Source: DASRDS01 sp035570055 (GTDB taxonomy: Bacteria > Gemmatimonadota > Gemmatimonadetes > Gemmatimonadales > Gemmatimonadaceae). Taken from it: a stretch of DNA of 64,000 nucleotides. Position numbers and translations under genes: made by a program. Positions 1 through 7,814 of this stretch are shown piece by piece (position 1 is the stretch's first letter; the number at the start of each line of letters is the position of its first letter). Below the pieces are notes generated by a model. That model was not told the DNA's origin and did not search any database. It saw only the letters and a list, made by a program, of their open reading frames with translations. Location: contig DATMLM010000099.1 of assembly GCA_035570055.1 (NCBI GenBank), forward strand, positions 1-64,000, given 5' to 3'.

Positions 1-18
1 CGCATCTACGGAAAATGT

Positions 19-30
19 ATCGGTACCGAT
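19..30. promoter_or_regulatory. 12-bp perfect palindrome, candidate MarR operator
   Basis: ATCGGTACCGAT reads the same on both strands and runs into the first possible start codon of the MarR gene. MarR proteins bind palindromes near their own promoter, so autoregulation is likely. If translation actually begins at the second ATG (position 44), the palindrome lies fully upstream of the gene. The window begins only 18 bases before it, so the promoter cannot be judged. Confidence 0.4.
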
Positions 31-523
31 GTATCTTCTGCTCATGAACCGGACGAGTGGAGCCGAGGTCCGGGCGACGCTCGACGCCATCCGCCGTCTC
101 GTGCAGGGCATCCGGTCGCCATCCCGGCGGGATGCGGCCGCGGCCGGGCTCACGGCGGCCGAGCTGTTCGTCCTGCACGCGTTGCGCGACGCGCCGGCCC
201 ACTCGCTGAACGAGCTCGCCGCACGCACCTACACGGATCAGAGTACCGCGTCGCCGGTCGTTGAACGGATGCGGCGCCGGGGACTCGTGCGACGCGAACG
301 GTCGGCCGAGGACGCCCGCCGCGTCGTGATCGCCTTGACGCCGGCCGGTCGGACGGCCGTCGAGCGCGCGCCCGAGGCGCCGCAGAGCGCCATGATCGCC
401 GCGCTGTCGCGGCTGTCCGTGCGCGACCGGCGCGCCCTGGCGCGCGGACTCACACGGCTCGTCACGGAGATGGGCCTGGGCCACGAGAAGGCTGGCATGT
501 TCTTCGAGGACGCGACGGGCTAG
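29..523 (+). CDS. MarR family transcriptional regulator
   Basis: This 164-residue protein has the MarR layout: an N-terminal dimerisation helix, a winged helix-turn-helix from about residue 40 (ELFVLHAL, then LNELAARTYTDQSTASPVVERM as recognition helix), and the wing R(R)GLVRRERSAEDARRV, whose D-x-R is the family signature. It probably represses itself and the following gene. Its stop overlaps the GTG start of the MBL/rhodanese gene by one base (TAGTG), so the two are translationally coupled. A sulfur-responsive role is inferred only from that neighbour. Two starts are possible, ATG 29 and ATG 44; neither has a clear Shine-Dalgarno. Confidence 0.88.
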   Translation: MYLLLMNRTSGAEVRATLDAIRRLVQGIRSPSRRDAAAAGLTAAELFVLHALRDAPAHSLNELAARTYTDQSTASPVVERMRRRGLVRRERSAEDARRVVIALTPAGRTAVERAPEAPQSAMIAALSRLSVRDRRALARGLTRLVTEMGLGHEKAGMFFEDATG

Positions 524-1887
524 TGTATTTCCAACGCTTCTTCGAACCCAAGCTCGCCAGTGCGAGCTACCTCGTCGGCTGTCAGAAGTCCGGTGAGGCC
601 ATCGTGATCGACGCCAACCGCGATATCGATCAATACGTCGACGCCGCGGCCGCGGTCGGGCTCACCATCGCGTATACGACCGAAACGCATATTCACGCCG
701 ACTTCGTCTCCGGCACCCGCTCGCTCGCGGCCCGCACCGGGGCACAGGTCCTCCTGCCATTGGCCGACGGCGACCGCATCATGGTGGGGAACGTCCGATT
801 GGACGTCATGCACACGCCTGGTCATACGCCGGAACACGTGATCTTTATTGTGACAGATGCTGGCGCCCCCCGGGCATGGGGCGCGCTGACGGGAGATTTT
901 GTGTTCGTGGGCGATGTGGGCCGGCCTGATCTCCTCGAGCGAGCAGTCAAAGTACAGGGAACAGCCGAGAGCAGCGCGCGGGATCTATTTGCGTCATTGC
1001 AACGGTTCCGGGAGCTACCGGCTGACCTGCAGATCTGGCCTGGACACGGCGCCGGATCAGCCTGCGGCAAAGCCCTGGGCGCGATGCCATCGACGACACT
1101 TGGCTACGAGCTCGCCACGAATTGGGCGCTGCACATCAGCGATGAAGCGACGTTTGTGCGCGAGGTCCTGAAGGGCCAGCCGGAGCCGCCTCGCTATTTC
1201 GCGATCATGAAGCGCGTCAACCGCGGCGGCCCGGACCGCGAACCGACGCCAGCGCGCCCGCCGCGGATGCCGGACGCAGCGCTCGGCCCCCTGCTCGACG
1301 CGAACGCCACGATCGTCGATCTGCGTCGCGCGGATGCCTTTGCGGCGGCGCACGTCCCGGGCACGATCAACATCCCGCTCACGCGCTCGTTCCCGACGTG
1401 GGCAGGCTCCGTGCTCCCATATGACGCCGACATCTATCTGATCGGCGACGACGAGCGCGCGACGATCGAGGCGACGCACGACCTCTCGCTGATCGGCCTC
1501 GATCGGGTCGCCGGGCGATTCACGCGCCAGGTGATCGACCGCTGGCGCGAAGCCGGCGGGGCGATCGGCACGGTCGCCCAGATCGACGCGCGCACGCTGG
1601 CCGACGCGCTGCGCACGGGCGCCGTCGCCGTCCTCGATGTTCGAGACGAGAGCGAGTGGGACGAGGGGCATCTCGCCGAGGCGATCCATCTGCCGCTGGC
1701 GACGCTCGCCTCGCGGCTCGGCGACATTCCACGCGGCCGACCGATCGTCGTCCACTGCCAGGCCGGATCACGCTCGGCGATCGCCGCGAGCGTCTTGACC
1801 GCGTCCGGCATTCCGGACGTGCGCAACCTGACCGGCGGCATCGCCGCATGGGCTGGCCCCCTAGTGCACGGCCGGAGCGACCCCTGA
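523..1887 (+). CDS. MBL-fold hydrolase with tandem rhodanese domains (persulfide dioxygenase-like)
   Basis: The 454-residue cytoplasmic protein joins an N-terminal ETHE1/BlhA-like metallo-beta-lactamase domain (1-240) to two rhodanese domains. Metal ligands are visible as THIHAD (H56, H58, D60), HTPGHTPEH (H101), GDVGRPD (D131) and WPGHG (H175). The GRPDL segment is typical of persulfide dioxygenases, which oxidise glutathione persulfide to sulfite. The first rhodanese domain (about 255-345) has lost its active-site cysteine, showing IYLIGDDE where the loop should be. The second (about 352-448) keeps HCQAGSRS with C412. The gene is coupled to the MarR gene upstream and overlaps the convergent serine hydrolase by 27 bp. 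Confidence 0.9.
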   Translation: MYFQRFFEPKLASASYLVGCQKSGEAIVIDANRDIDQYVDAAAAVGLTIAYTTETHIHADFVSGTRSLAARTGAQVLLPLADGDRIMVGNVRLDVMHTPGHTPEHVIFIVTDAGAPRAWGALTGDFVFVGDVGRPDLLERAVKVQGTAESSARDLFASLQRFRELPADLQIWPGHGAGSACGKALGAMPSTTLGYELATNWALHISDEATFVREVLKGQPEPPRYFAIMKRVNRGGPDREPTPARPPRMPDAALGPLLDANATIVDLRRADAFAAAHVPGTINIPLTRSFPTWAGSVLPYDADIYLIGDDERATIEATHDLSLIGLDRVAGRFTRQVIDRWREAGGAIGTVAQIDARTLADALRTGAVAVLDVRDESEWDEGHLAEAIHLPLATLASRLGDIPRGRPIVVHCQAGSRSAIAASVLTASGIPDVRNLTGGIAAWAGPLVHGRSDP

Positions 1888-2949
1888 CGCGATGAGATCG
1901 AGGACGGCGATCGCTTCGTCGTCCGAGCTCTCGGGTGCGTCGAGTGATGAGGTCGCGACGACGACGAGTTGTTGGTCAGGGACGATATAGATGTATTGGC
2001 CCCGGAATCCCCAGGCCAACCATACCGTGTGACCCTGGACGTTCGTCAGCCACCACAGATACCCATAATTCAGGCCGGTGACCACGCCGTACTGGTTCTC
2101 GATCGCCTCGTGCACTTTGAGTGCAGTGGTCAACCAATCAGCCGGCACGATCTGAGCGGTCGCCGTGCGTCCGTTCTGGAGCACGAGTTGGCCGATCTTG
2201 GCCAAGTCTCGCGTCCGGAGTTGGAGTCCGGCGGCGGCGTTATTGTAGCCGCGGTTATCCGTCTCCCACGCCAATGTGTTGATGCCCAGCGGCCCCAAGA
2301 GGTGCGTGAGCGCGTAATCCTGCTCGGCTACGCCGGTGGCCACACTCAGCCCCACGCCCAGTAAATGGACCGCGGCCGAGTTGTACGTATACGCGGTCCC
2401 TGGCGTGTTCACGAGCGGGCGACCCAGGAGATAGTCGATCTGGTCTGGGGCGAGCGCCCAGAGGTTATAGTCGTTGGCGGTCCACTCATTCCACTGCCAT
2501 CCACCGGTCATGGTCAACAAGTTGTCGACGGTAATCGCGGCTTCGTCGGGGCGCATCGTCGCGATGCGCGGCGGAACGAGTTGGTCGAGGCGCTCGGAGA
2601 CGCCGGGAAGGTCGCCACGATTGATCGCGATGCCAATGAGCATCGACGTAATGCTTTTTGTGACTGAGCGAACGTCGCTCAGGCTATCCGCTGTCACGGG
2701 CGAGTGATAATACTCGGCGATCAGAAAGCCGTTTCTGGCGACGAGCAGCGTGCGAAGACCGAGGGTATTGGGCGCCTGCGCGAAGGCGGCGGCCAGCGCG
2801 GCGCTGTCGATGTGCTGGGACGATGCCGAGGCGGTGCGCCAGCCGCCCGTGAGATCGATGGGCGCGGGCCGCGGCGCGGTGGCGTCGGTACAGGCGCAGA
2901 GCAGTGCGACGGCTGCGCATGACCACGATGACAAGCGAGAGGGAGACAC
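1861..2949 (-). CDS. Serine hydrolase, beta-lactamase/class C family lipoprotein
   Basis: The protein carries the SxxK motif of class C beta-lactamase-like serine hydrolases (SVTKSITSM) and the second catalytic motif YNS in TYNSAAVHLLG. The C-terminal part (AWGFRGQYIYIVPDQQ) resembles 6-aminohexanoate-dimer hydrolases and esterases of this fold more than true beta-lactamases. The N-terminus has a hydrophobic stretch ending in LLCAC, a lipobox, so it is likely an anchored lipoprotein. The open frame extends to 3000, but a GTG at 2949 puts the signal peptide at the right place, so I prefer it. The gene overlaps the upstream MBL gene tail to tail and is divergent from the sigma factor at 3038. 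Confidence 0.85.
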   Translation of the reverse strand: MSPSRLSSWSCAAVALLCACTDATAPRPAPIDLTGGWRTASASSQHIDSAALAAAFAQAPNTLGLRTLLVARNGFLIAEYYHSPVTADSLSDVRSVTKSITSMLIGIAINRGDLPGVSERLDQLVPPRIATMRPDEAAITVDNLLTMTGGWQWNEWTANDYNLWALAPDQIDYLLGRPLVNTPGTAYTYNSAAVHLLGVGLSVATGVAEQDYALTHLLGPLGINTLAWETDNRGYNNAAAGLQLRTRDLAKIGQLVLQNGRTATAQIVPADWLTTALKVHEAIENQYGVVTGLNYGYLWWLTNVQGHTVWLAWGFRGQYIYIVPDQQLVVVATSSLDAPESSDDEAIAVLDLIASGVAPAVH

Positions 2950-3037
2950 GACGGTGAACGCTGCCGACTCGCTCGGCCGGCCGCCAGACCTGGGACGCAC
3001 TGTCCCAGGGCGCTGGGGACTATATACTGCTATTCAC

Positions 3038-3562
3038 GTGGCCGATCCTCTCTCGCGGGCGCTCGACGACGTGGTGTCACGTGCCGCCGCTGCTGTCCGG
3101 CAAGCGGGGTGGCGCTTCGGTCTCTCTCCGGATGAGGTCGACGAGGTCTTTCAGGACGTGCGCATCCGCCTCTGGAACGCCCGAGGGAGTGAGCAGATTT
3201 CCGAGACCAGCACGTCGTACGTATACAAGACAGCGGCAAGCGCGGCGCTGGATTTGATACGCAAGCGTCGTGGCGGACTGCCGACGGACTCCCTCGACGT
3301 AGTGGATGCGCCTGCTCCAACGCACGATCCGGAACAGTCGCTCGCGGCGAAGGAGTTGGGACGAGCCGTCAATGCCGCGGTCGACACCATCCCGGTGACC
3401 CGCCGCCCGGTGGTGCGCATGTATTTGATGGGCTACCCGCGGGAGGAGATCGCTGCGCTTATGGGATGGACCGAGGCCAAAACACGCAATCTGTTGTATC
3501 GCGGCCTGGCCGACTTGCGCCAAGCCCTGACCGCCCGCGGCATTGGGCCGCGTACCGCATGA
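3038..3562 (+). CDS. ECF RNA polymerase sigma factor
   Basis: This is a 174-residue sigma-70 family protein. Region 2 is seen in GLSPDEVDEVFQDVRIRLW and the following helix. Region 4 is seen in VRMYLMGYPREEIAALMGW with TEAKTRNLLYRGLADL as the DNA-contacting helix. The open frame continues upstream to 2750, but that part is antisense to the hydrolase. GTG 3038 gives the expected family length. A TATACT hexamer at 3023-3028 sits so close to this GTG that the message would have almost no leader, and no Shine-Dalgarno is visible. The stop overlaps the anti-sigma start (ATGA), the usual sigma/anti-sigma coupling. Confidence 0.88.
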   Translation: MADPLSRALDDVVSRAAAAVRQAGWRFGLSPDEVDEVFQDVRIRLWNARGSEQISETSTSYVYKTAASAALDLIRKRRGGLPTDSLDVVDAPAPTHDPEQSLAAKELGRAVNAAVDTIPVTRRPVVRMYLMGYPREEIAALMGWTEAKTRNLLYRGLADLRQALTARGIGPRTA

Positions 3563-4149
3563 CCGACGCCGAACTGCGCGATATCTACACGCGCTCCCTC
3601 ACCTCGCGCGCCCAGTCGCGGGCCGGGTGTCCGTCGCCCGAAGCCCTCGAGGCACTCGTTGCCCAAACGGGCAGCGAGGAGTCGCGCTTGGCGACGCTCG
3701 ACCACGTCATGTCGTGCGTCCCATGCAAAGAGGAGTTCGAGCTGCTGCGCGCGATCCATGCGGCCGATCGCGTCAACGCGGGCGCCGCTCGGCCTCGCCG
3801 ATCAGTGGCGCCTTGGCTCGCCGCGGCGGTCGTCGTCATCGCTGCCGGCGCACTGACGCTCACGCAGCTCCAGCGTTCGGGCACGAACCCCACGCGCGGC
3901 GCATCCTCGTCCGACATCGCGCTCGTCGGCACGGCCAATGGGTCGCTCGTGTGGCACGCGATCCCCGATGCGGTGCGCTATGACGTCGAAATGGTCGACG
4001 CGTCTGGCGCGACCATCTTTCACGCCCGCGTTGCCGACACGACAGCGGCTCTCCCGTCTACGCTTCCGAGTGCGCCTGTGAGTTGGTGGGTCCGAGCGAC
4101 GCTACGCGACGGCAGCGAGCGTCGCTCGGCGATCATCCCGCTGCGCTAA
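3559..4149 (+). CDS. Membrane anti-sigma factor with zinc-finger-like N-terminus
   Basis: This 196-residue single-pass protein pairs with the sigma factor it overlaps by 4 bp. The N-terminal cytoplasmic part has HVMSCVPCKEEF, an H-x3-C-x2-C zinc-binding anti-sigma motif. A transmembrane helix follows (about 92-112, LAAAVVVIAAGALTL). The periplasmic part (about 125-196) looks like one fibronectin-III-type domain, with W-x-A-I-P-D-A-V-R-Y-D-V-E-M near its start and WWVRATLRDGS near its end. It would hold the sigma factor at the membrane until a signal arrives. The gene ends in a 4-bp tail-to-tail overlap (CTAA) with the beta-barrel gene on the other strand. Confidence 0.82.
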   Translation: MTDAELRDIYTRSLTSRAQSRAGCPSPEALEALVAQTGSEESRLATLDHVMSCVPCKEEFELLRAIHAADRVNAGAARPRRSVAPWLAAAVVVIAAGALTLTQLQRSGTNPTRGASSSDIALVGTANGSLVWHAIPDAVRYDVEMVDASGATIFHARVADTTAALPSTLPSAPVSWWVRATLRDGSERRSAIIPLR

Positions 4150-4682
4150 AAGAGTCCGAAGGCCAGTCCGAAGGTGACCGGGACGACATCGATCTGCTTG
4201 GCGCCCTGAATGAAGCCGCCGTTTTTCGTGTAGACATTTTGCACGCGGCCTTCGGCGAACGCGCTGACTCGGCCGAGGGTCACGGCCAGCCCCGCGCCGG
4301 CGTCAATCCCAAAATTGATTTTCGATGACAGGTCGAACGCACCGACGCCAGCGGTGAGATACGGACGGACCGGCCCATGCAGCAGGTTGATCTGCAAGCC
4401 GCCCACGCCGCTGAGAATCTCCTGCGCACCCGACGGCGTGTTGAGCACATTCTGATACTCGAACTTCTGATAGCCAAAGTTGAATCGCAGGGCGAGAAAC
4501 CCGGGGAGCTGGACGAGCGCATACGCCTGTCCATTGAACCCGGTCTTGACGGTGTTGCCGCCGTTGCCGGTCGGGATGCTCGCGCCCCCGCCGACACCAA
4601 CGCTCAGGATGTAATTCGTGGTTTGTGCGGAGCCACGACTCGCGCAGATGATCGTGGCGCCGACCAGAAGCAACCGGCGCAT
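4146..4682 (-). CDS. Small outer-membrane beta-barrel protein
   Basis: The 178-residue protein has a cleavable signal peptide (MRRLLLVGATIICASRGSAQ) followed by alternating amphipathic strands rich in Gly, Phe and Tyr, ending in the terminal aromatic LAFGLF typical of outer-membrane barrels. It resembles the 8-strand OmpA-like/porin-family barrels. Its function is unknown. It is the last gene of the minus-strand run that holds the sigma/FecR/SusCD/peptidase locus, 52 bp after the peptidase stop. Its Shine-Dalgarno (GGAG, 7 bases from ATG) and start codon lie inside a perfect 18-bp inverted repeat, which suggests strong translational control. Confidence 0.72.
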   Translation of the reverse strand: MRRLLLVGATIICASRGSAQTTNYILSVGVGGGASIPTGNGGNTVKTGFNGQAYALVQLPGFLALRFNFGYQKFEYQNVLNTPSGAQEILSGVGGLQINLLHGPVRPYLTAGVGAFDLSSKINFGIDAGAGLAVTLGRVSAFAEGRVQNVYTKNGGFIQGAKQIDVVPVTFGLAFGLF

Positions 4683-4724
4683 GAGACGTCTCCATAGAGG
4701 TTGTCTTGGAGACGTCTCATGCGC
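4677..4724 (-). promoter_or_regulatory. 18-bp perfect inverted repeat enclosing RBS and start codon
   Basis: Arms 4677-4694 and 4707-4724 are perfect reverse complements around a 12-nt loop. Each arm also contains the self-palindrome GAGACGTCTC (4683-4692 and 4709-4718). In the minus-strand mRNA the 3' arm contains the Shine-Dalgarno GGAG and the AUG of the beta-barrel gene, so the folded hairpin would hide both. It could be a translational switch, an RNase III site, a transcription attenuator between the peptidase and barrel genes, or a DNA-binding site with two 10-bp palindromes. No U-tract follows, so an ordinary terminator is less likely. Confidence 0.75.
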
Positions 4725-4734
4725 GTTACGATTC

Positions 4735-6267
4735 TCACCGCTGCTGCAGCATCTTCACCGCGGCATACGCGTTCACGATGCCGCCGGTCCGCGACAATGA
4801 CCCGAACGCAACCTTCTCGCCGTTGGCGGCACCGGGCCGCACGACTGGCTGGTTCGTGTAGCGCGTGGCCGATTCGAGGATGATGCGCTTGAGATCCCCC
4901 GCGGTGAGGTCGGGATAGTAGGATAGCAAGAACGCCGCGAGCCCCGTCACCACCGGGGAGGCCATGCTCGTGCCGCTGTCTTTCTCGTACCGATCGCCAG
5001 GCACCGTCGAGAGAATGTCGACGCCGGGCGCGAAGACGTCGACTTGATCGCGCCCATAGTTGCTGAACGAGGCCGCGAGGGTGTCGCCGCCTTGCCATGA
5101 CGATGCGCCGACCTCGATCCAGTTTCGCGCGTGCCCGCTGTCGGCATACGCTGGCGTCGGGAAGTTCGGGTACGAGGTCAAGTCCTTCCCGTCGTTCCCG
5201 GCCGCGTGCACCATGAGGACGTTGTGCGCGTCGGCGTATCGCACCGCCGCGTCGACCGCGAACTTCTCGGGCGAGTACCCTTTGCCGAAGCTCATGTTGA
5301 TCACGCGCGCGCCGTGATCGACCGCGAACCGGATCGCGTTCGCGATGTCCTTGTCGCGCTCGTCGCCGTCGGGTACCGCGCGGACCATCATGATGCGCAC
5401 GGCCGAGGAGTCGATGCTGTGGACGATACCCGAGACGTGGGAGCCGTGCTTCGCATCGGGACCCATGACGTTCGCGTTTCCATAGTTCGACTGATGCACA
5501 TCGGCGTAGTCGTCGCCGACGATCGATCGGGGGTCGTAGTCGGTATTGAGCTCGTAGTCGAGCCGCGCCTGGATCTCGCTGAGCGCATCGGCAATGACCT
5601 CTGGCGTCGCGCCCCGTTGCATCAGCACGAGGTAGAGCTGCTTCGACCGCGCGGTCGCGCTGTCGGTCGGATCGAGCGCTTTGACGCTCTCTTGTGTGAG
5701 CGGGGCGGAGCCGAGCGCGCTGTGGAGCACGGCGGTCGCCCGCTCGAGCGCCTGCGACACGTCGCGAATCCGCTCGACCTGCTGCTGGGCGTCCGCGCGG
5801 CGCTTGGTGAGGTCCGCGTCCATCGACGCGCACTGCGCCACATACTGCGCGGGCGCCGTGTGCTTGCGGCAGCGGACGACGAGTCGTGTCTGCTCGTACG
5901 TGTCCCAATGCACATCACGGCCGTCCGGGCCACCTTGATAGTCCCAACCGAACCGGAGGTTGTCGCCCATCCAGAGAATGGGCCGGAGATCCTTGTGCGC
6001 GGTGTCGACGCCGCCGTCGATGACCGCCACGAGGACGGTCTTGGGTGTCTTCCCCGCCAGCAATTCGCGGCGCGCCTGGCCGAGGCTGATCCCCGGCACA
6101 TGATCGGCCGACTCGTCCATCAACTGCCAGCCGTCCGGCGCCGAGGTGAGACCCGATGCGGGTGCAACACTCGGCGCCGGCGTGGCAGACGGAGCGGGCG
6201 TGACCGGAGCAGCAGACGGCCGGCAGGCCGCCGCGATCAGAATGACCAGCAGAAATCGACGGGGCAT
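4735..6267 (-). CDS. S8 (subtilisin-family) peptidase, lipoprotein
   Basis: The 510-residue protein has a complete subtilase triad: D84 in AVIDGGVD, H274 in KHGSHVSG, S434 in SGTSMASPV, with oxyanion N358 in AAGND. The N-terminus ends in LIAAAC, a lipobox, so it is probably tethered to the outer membrane. Between Asp and His there are about 190 residues, far more than in subtilisin. The insertion is rich in charged and helical sequence (about 125-245). Downstream of SusC/SusD genes, a surface peptidase would make peptides for import. This substrate assignment is inferred from position only. Confidence 0.9.
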   Translation of the reverse strand: MPRRFLLVILIAAACRPSAAPVTPAPSATPAPSVAPASGLTSAPDGWQLMDESADHVPGISLGQARRELLAGKTPKTVLVAVIDGGVDTAHKDLRPILWMGDNLRFGWDYQGGPDGRDVHWDTYEQTRLVVRCRKHTAPAQYVAQCASMDADLTKRRADAQQQVERIRDVSQALERATAVLHSALGSAPLTQESVKALDPTDSATARSKQLYLVLMQRGATPEVIADALSEIQARLDYELNTDYDPRSIVGDDYADVHQSNYGNANVMGPDAKHGSHVSGIVHSIDSSAVRIMMVRAVPDGDERDKDIANAIRFAVDHGARVINMSFGKGYSPEKFAVDAAVRYADAHNVLMVHAAGNDGKDLTSYPNFPTPAYADSGHARNWIEVGASSWQGGDTLAASFSNYGRDQVDVFAPGVDILSTVPGDRYEKDSGTSMASPVVTGLAAFLLSYYPDLTAGDLKRIILESATRYTNQPVVRPGAANGEKVAFGSLSRTGGIVNAYAAVKMLQQR

Positions 6268-6292
6268 AGTGCCCCAAATATACCCCAGCGCC

Positions 6293-7813
6293 TTAGGGGC
6301 AGCTCAACGCGATGTGCCCTCCCCGCCCGTCGATCTCGGTTTCCTCGATGGGCAGCACGGTCGTGTGGAAGTCTGTCGGCTGGGTGCCGGTGCTCGTTTT
6401 CACGCTGGCGACGCCCGCCGCATCCGGACCCGAGGTCGCTTGCCATGTCGTGTCGGCGACCGCCTCCATATGGTACATCCGAATCGAGATCATCCGGTCG
6501 CCGCTGGCCTCGATCGCGGTCGAGATGCGCTGCTCCTTGAGGAGCGCGTTTCTCACGTCGAGGTAATCCGCCGGCACGACGAGCGGCGTCGTGTATCCGC
6601 CGGCCTGTTGGTGGACCATGTTGATGAGATTCATGGCGTTGCCGTACGCGCCAAGGCCGAGCTGAATCTGCGCGTCGATCAACGTCAGCTCCTCGTTGCG
6701 CACGATCGGTATGGGCGTGTAGACCTGCGGGTAATAGTTATAGATATACGGCGAGGCGACCGGCGCGAACGTGGCCTGTTGGACCGCATTCCCATTGACA
6801 GCGAACTTGGCCTTCCAGCGCAAGTCGTTGACGGTATCCACATCGGCGACAAAATCCCACAGGACGGCATACGTGCCAATGATGCCGTTGACGTAATTGG
6901 TCAGGTCGCCGGACTGCGCGCTGAACACGTGGTAGACACCGTAGGCATCATTCGTCGAAAATCCACCGGGCGGCGGCGCCGTGATGGCCGAGGGGTTGAA
7001 CAGCGCCGATGCTTTGATCGCGCTATCCGCGCGGGTCAACGCGGCCACATCCGGTGTGCCCGCCGTGTTCGACGTCGGACCGGCGCCACTCTGACGCGCG
7101 ATCGCGTACGCCAGCTGCAATCCCGCCTTCCCAGCCAGCGCGCGGTTGAACGCGGCGAACGCGCCGCCCGTCGTGCTCGGACCCGCGCTCAAGCCCACCG
7201 CACCGAATCCGCTCGGCAGCATGACAGGAATCGCGATGGCGCCAGCGGTATTCAAATCTCCGTTCGCCGAATCCAACAACGCGACGATGTACTGCCAGAC
7301 ATCCCGGTTGCAGTAGATCGCCTGCGGGGATGACGCACCGGCTGAGTACAGCGAGACGCCCACGGTGTCGTGGGTCTCGGCGATCATCATGAACTGCAGG
7401 GCTTTGATCGTCCGCACGACGCCGCGGATCGCCGATGCCTGCGCGCTGGAGTACGCGGGTGCGACGTTCGGGATCGACGCGATGATGTTGTTGGCGAGCT
7501 TGATATTGCTGTACTCCTGGTCCCACTCCCACTGCGACCAGAAGAAATCGTTGAACGCGATCGGCGTGAGCCCGAGACCTTCGGTGATCCACCGCGGCTC
7601 GGTGTTGGTGAAGTTCCCGGCATCGCGCCCGAACGCGCTCGAGGCAAAGATATAGTTCCCGACATCGAGCCGGGCGGCGAAGAAGAGCCCGGTCACGACG
7701 TTCTGTATGCCCGTCGGCGTGCTGGCGACCGAGGTCGGGCCCGAGAGGTCGGGCACATTCGAGTCTTTGCACGCGGCCAGCACGGCGAGCAGGAGAAGGA
7801 AGCGGCTCCTCAT
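6293..7813 (-). CDS. SusD/RagB-family nutrient-binding outer-membrane lipoprotein
   Basis: The 506-residue protein begins MRSRFLLLLAVLAAC, a lipoprotein signal, followed by the helical TPR-rich fold of SusD/RagB proteins (for example GQQ-like segments, NDFFWSQWEWDQEYSNIKLANNI, and the C-terminal INMVHQQAGGY). SusD proteins form the extracellular lid on a SusC transporter and capture substrate. The open frame extends to 7873, but ATG 7813 gives a proper signal peptide. It lies 1 bp beyond the SusC stop and clearly forms a pair with it. The substrate cannot be read from sequence. Confidence 0.86.
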   Translation of the reverse strand: MRSRFLLLLAVLAACKDSNVPDLSGPTSVASTPTGIQNVVTGLFFAARLDVGNYIFASSAFGRDAGNFTNTEPRWITEGLGLTPIAFNDFFWSQWEWDQEYSNIKLANNIIASIPNVAPAYSSAQASAIRGVVRTIKALQFMMIAETHDTVGVSLYSAGASSPQAIYCNRDVWQYIVALLDSANGDLNTAGAIAIPVMLPSGFGAVGLSAGPSTTGGAFAAFNRALAGKAGLQLAYAIARQSGAGPTSNTAGTPDVAALTRADSAIKASALFNPSAITAPPPGGFSTNDAYGVYHVFSAQSGDLTNYVNGIIGTYAVLWDFVADVDTVNDLRWKAKFAVNGNAVQQATFAPVASPYIYNYYPQVYTPIPIVRNEELTLIDAQIQLGLGAYGNAMNLINMVHQQAGGYTTPLVVPADYLDVRNALLKEQRISTAIEASGDRMISIRMYHMEAVADTTWQATSGPDAAGVASVKTSTGTQPTDFHTTVLPIEETEIDGRGGHIALSCP

Positions 7814-7814
7814 G

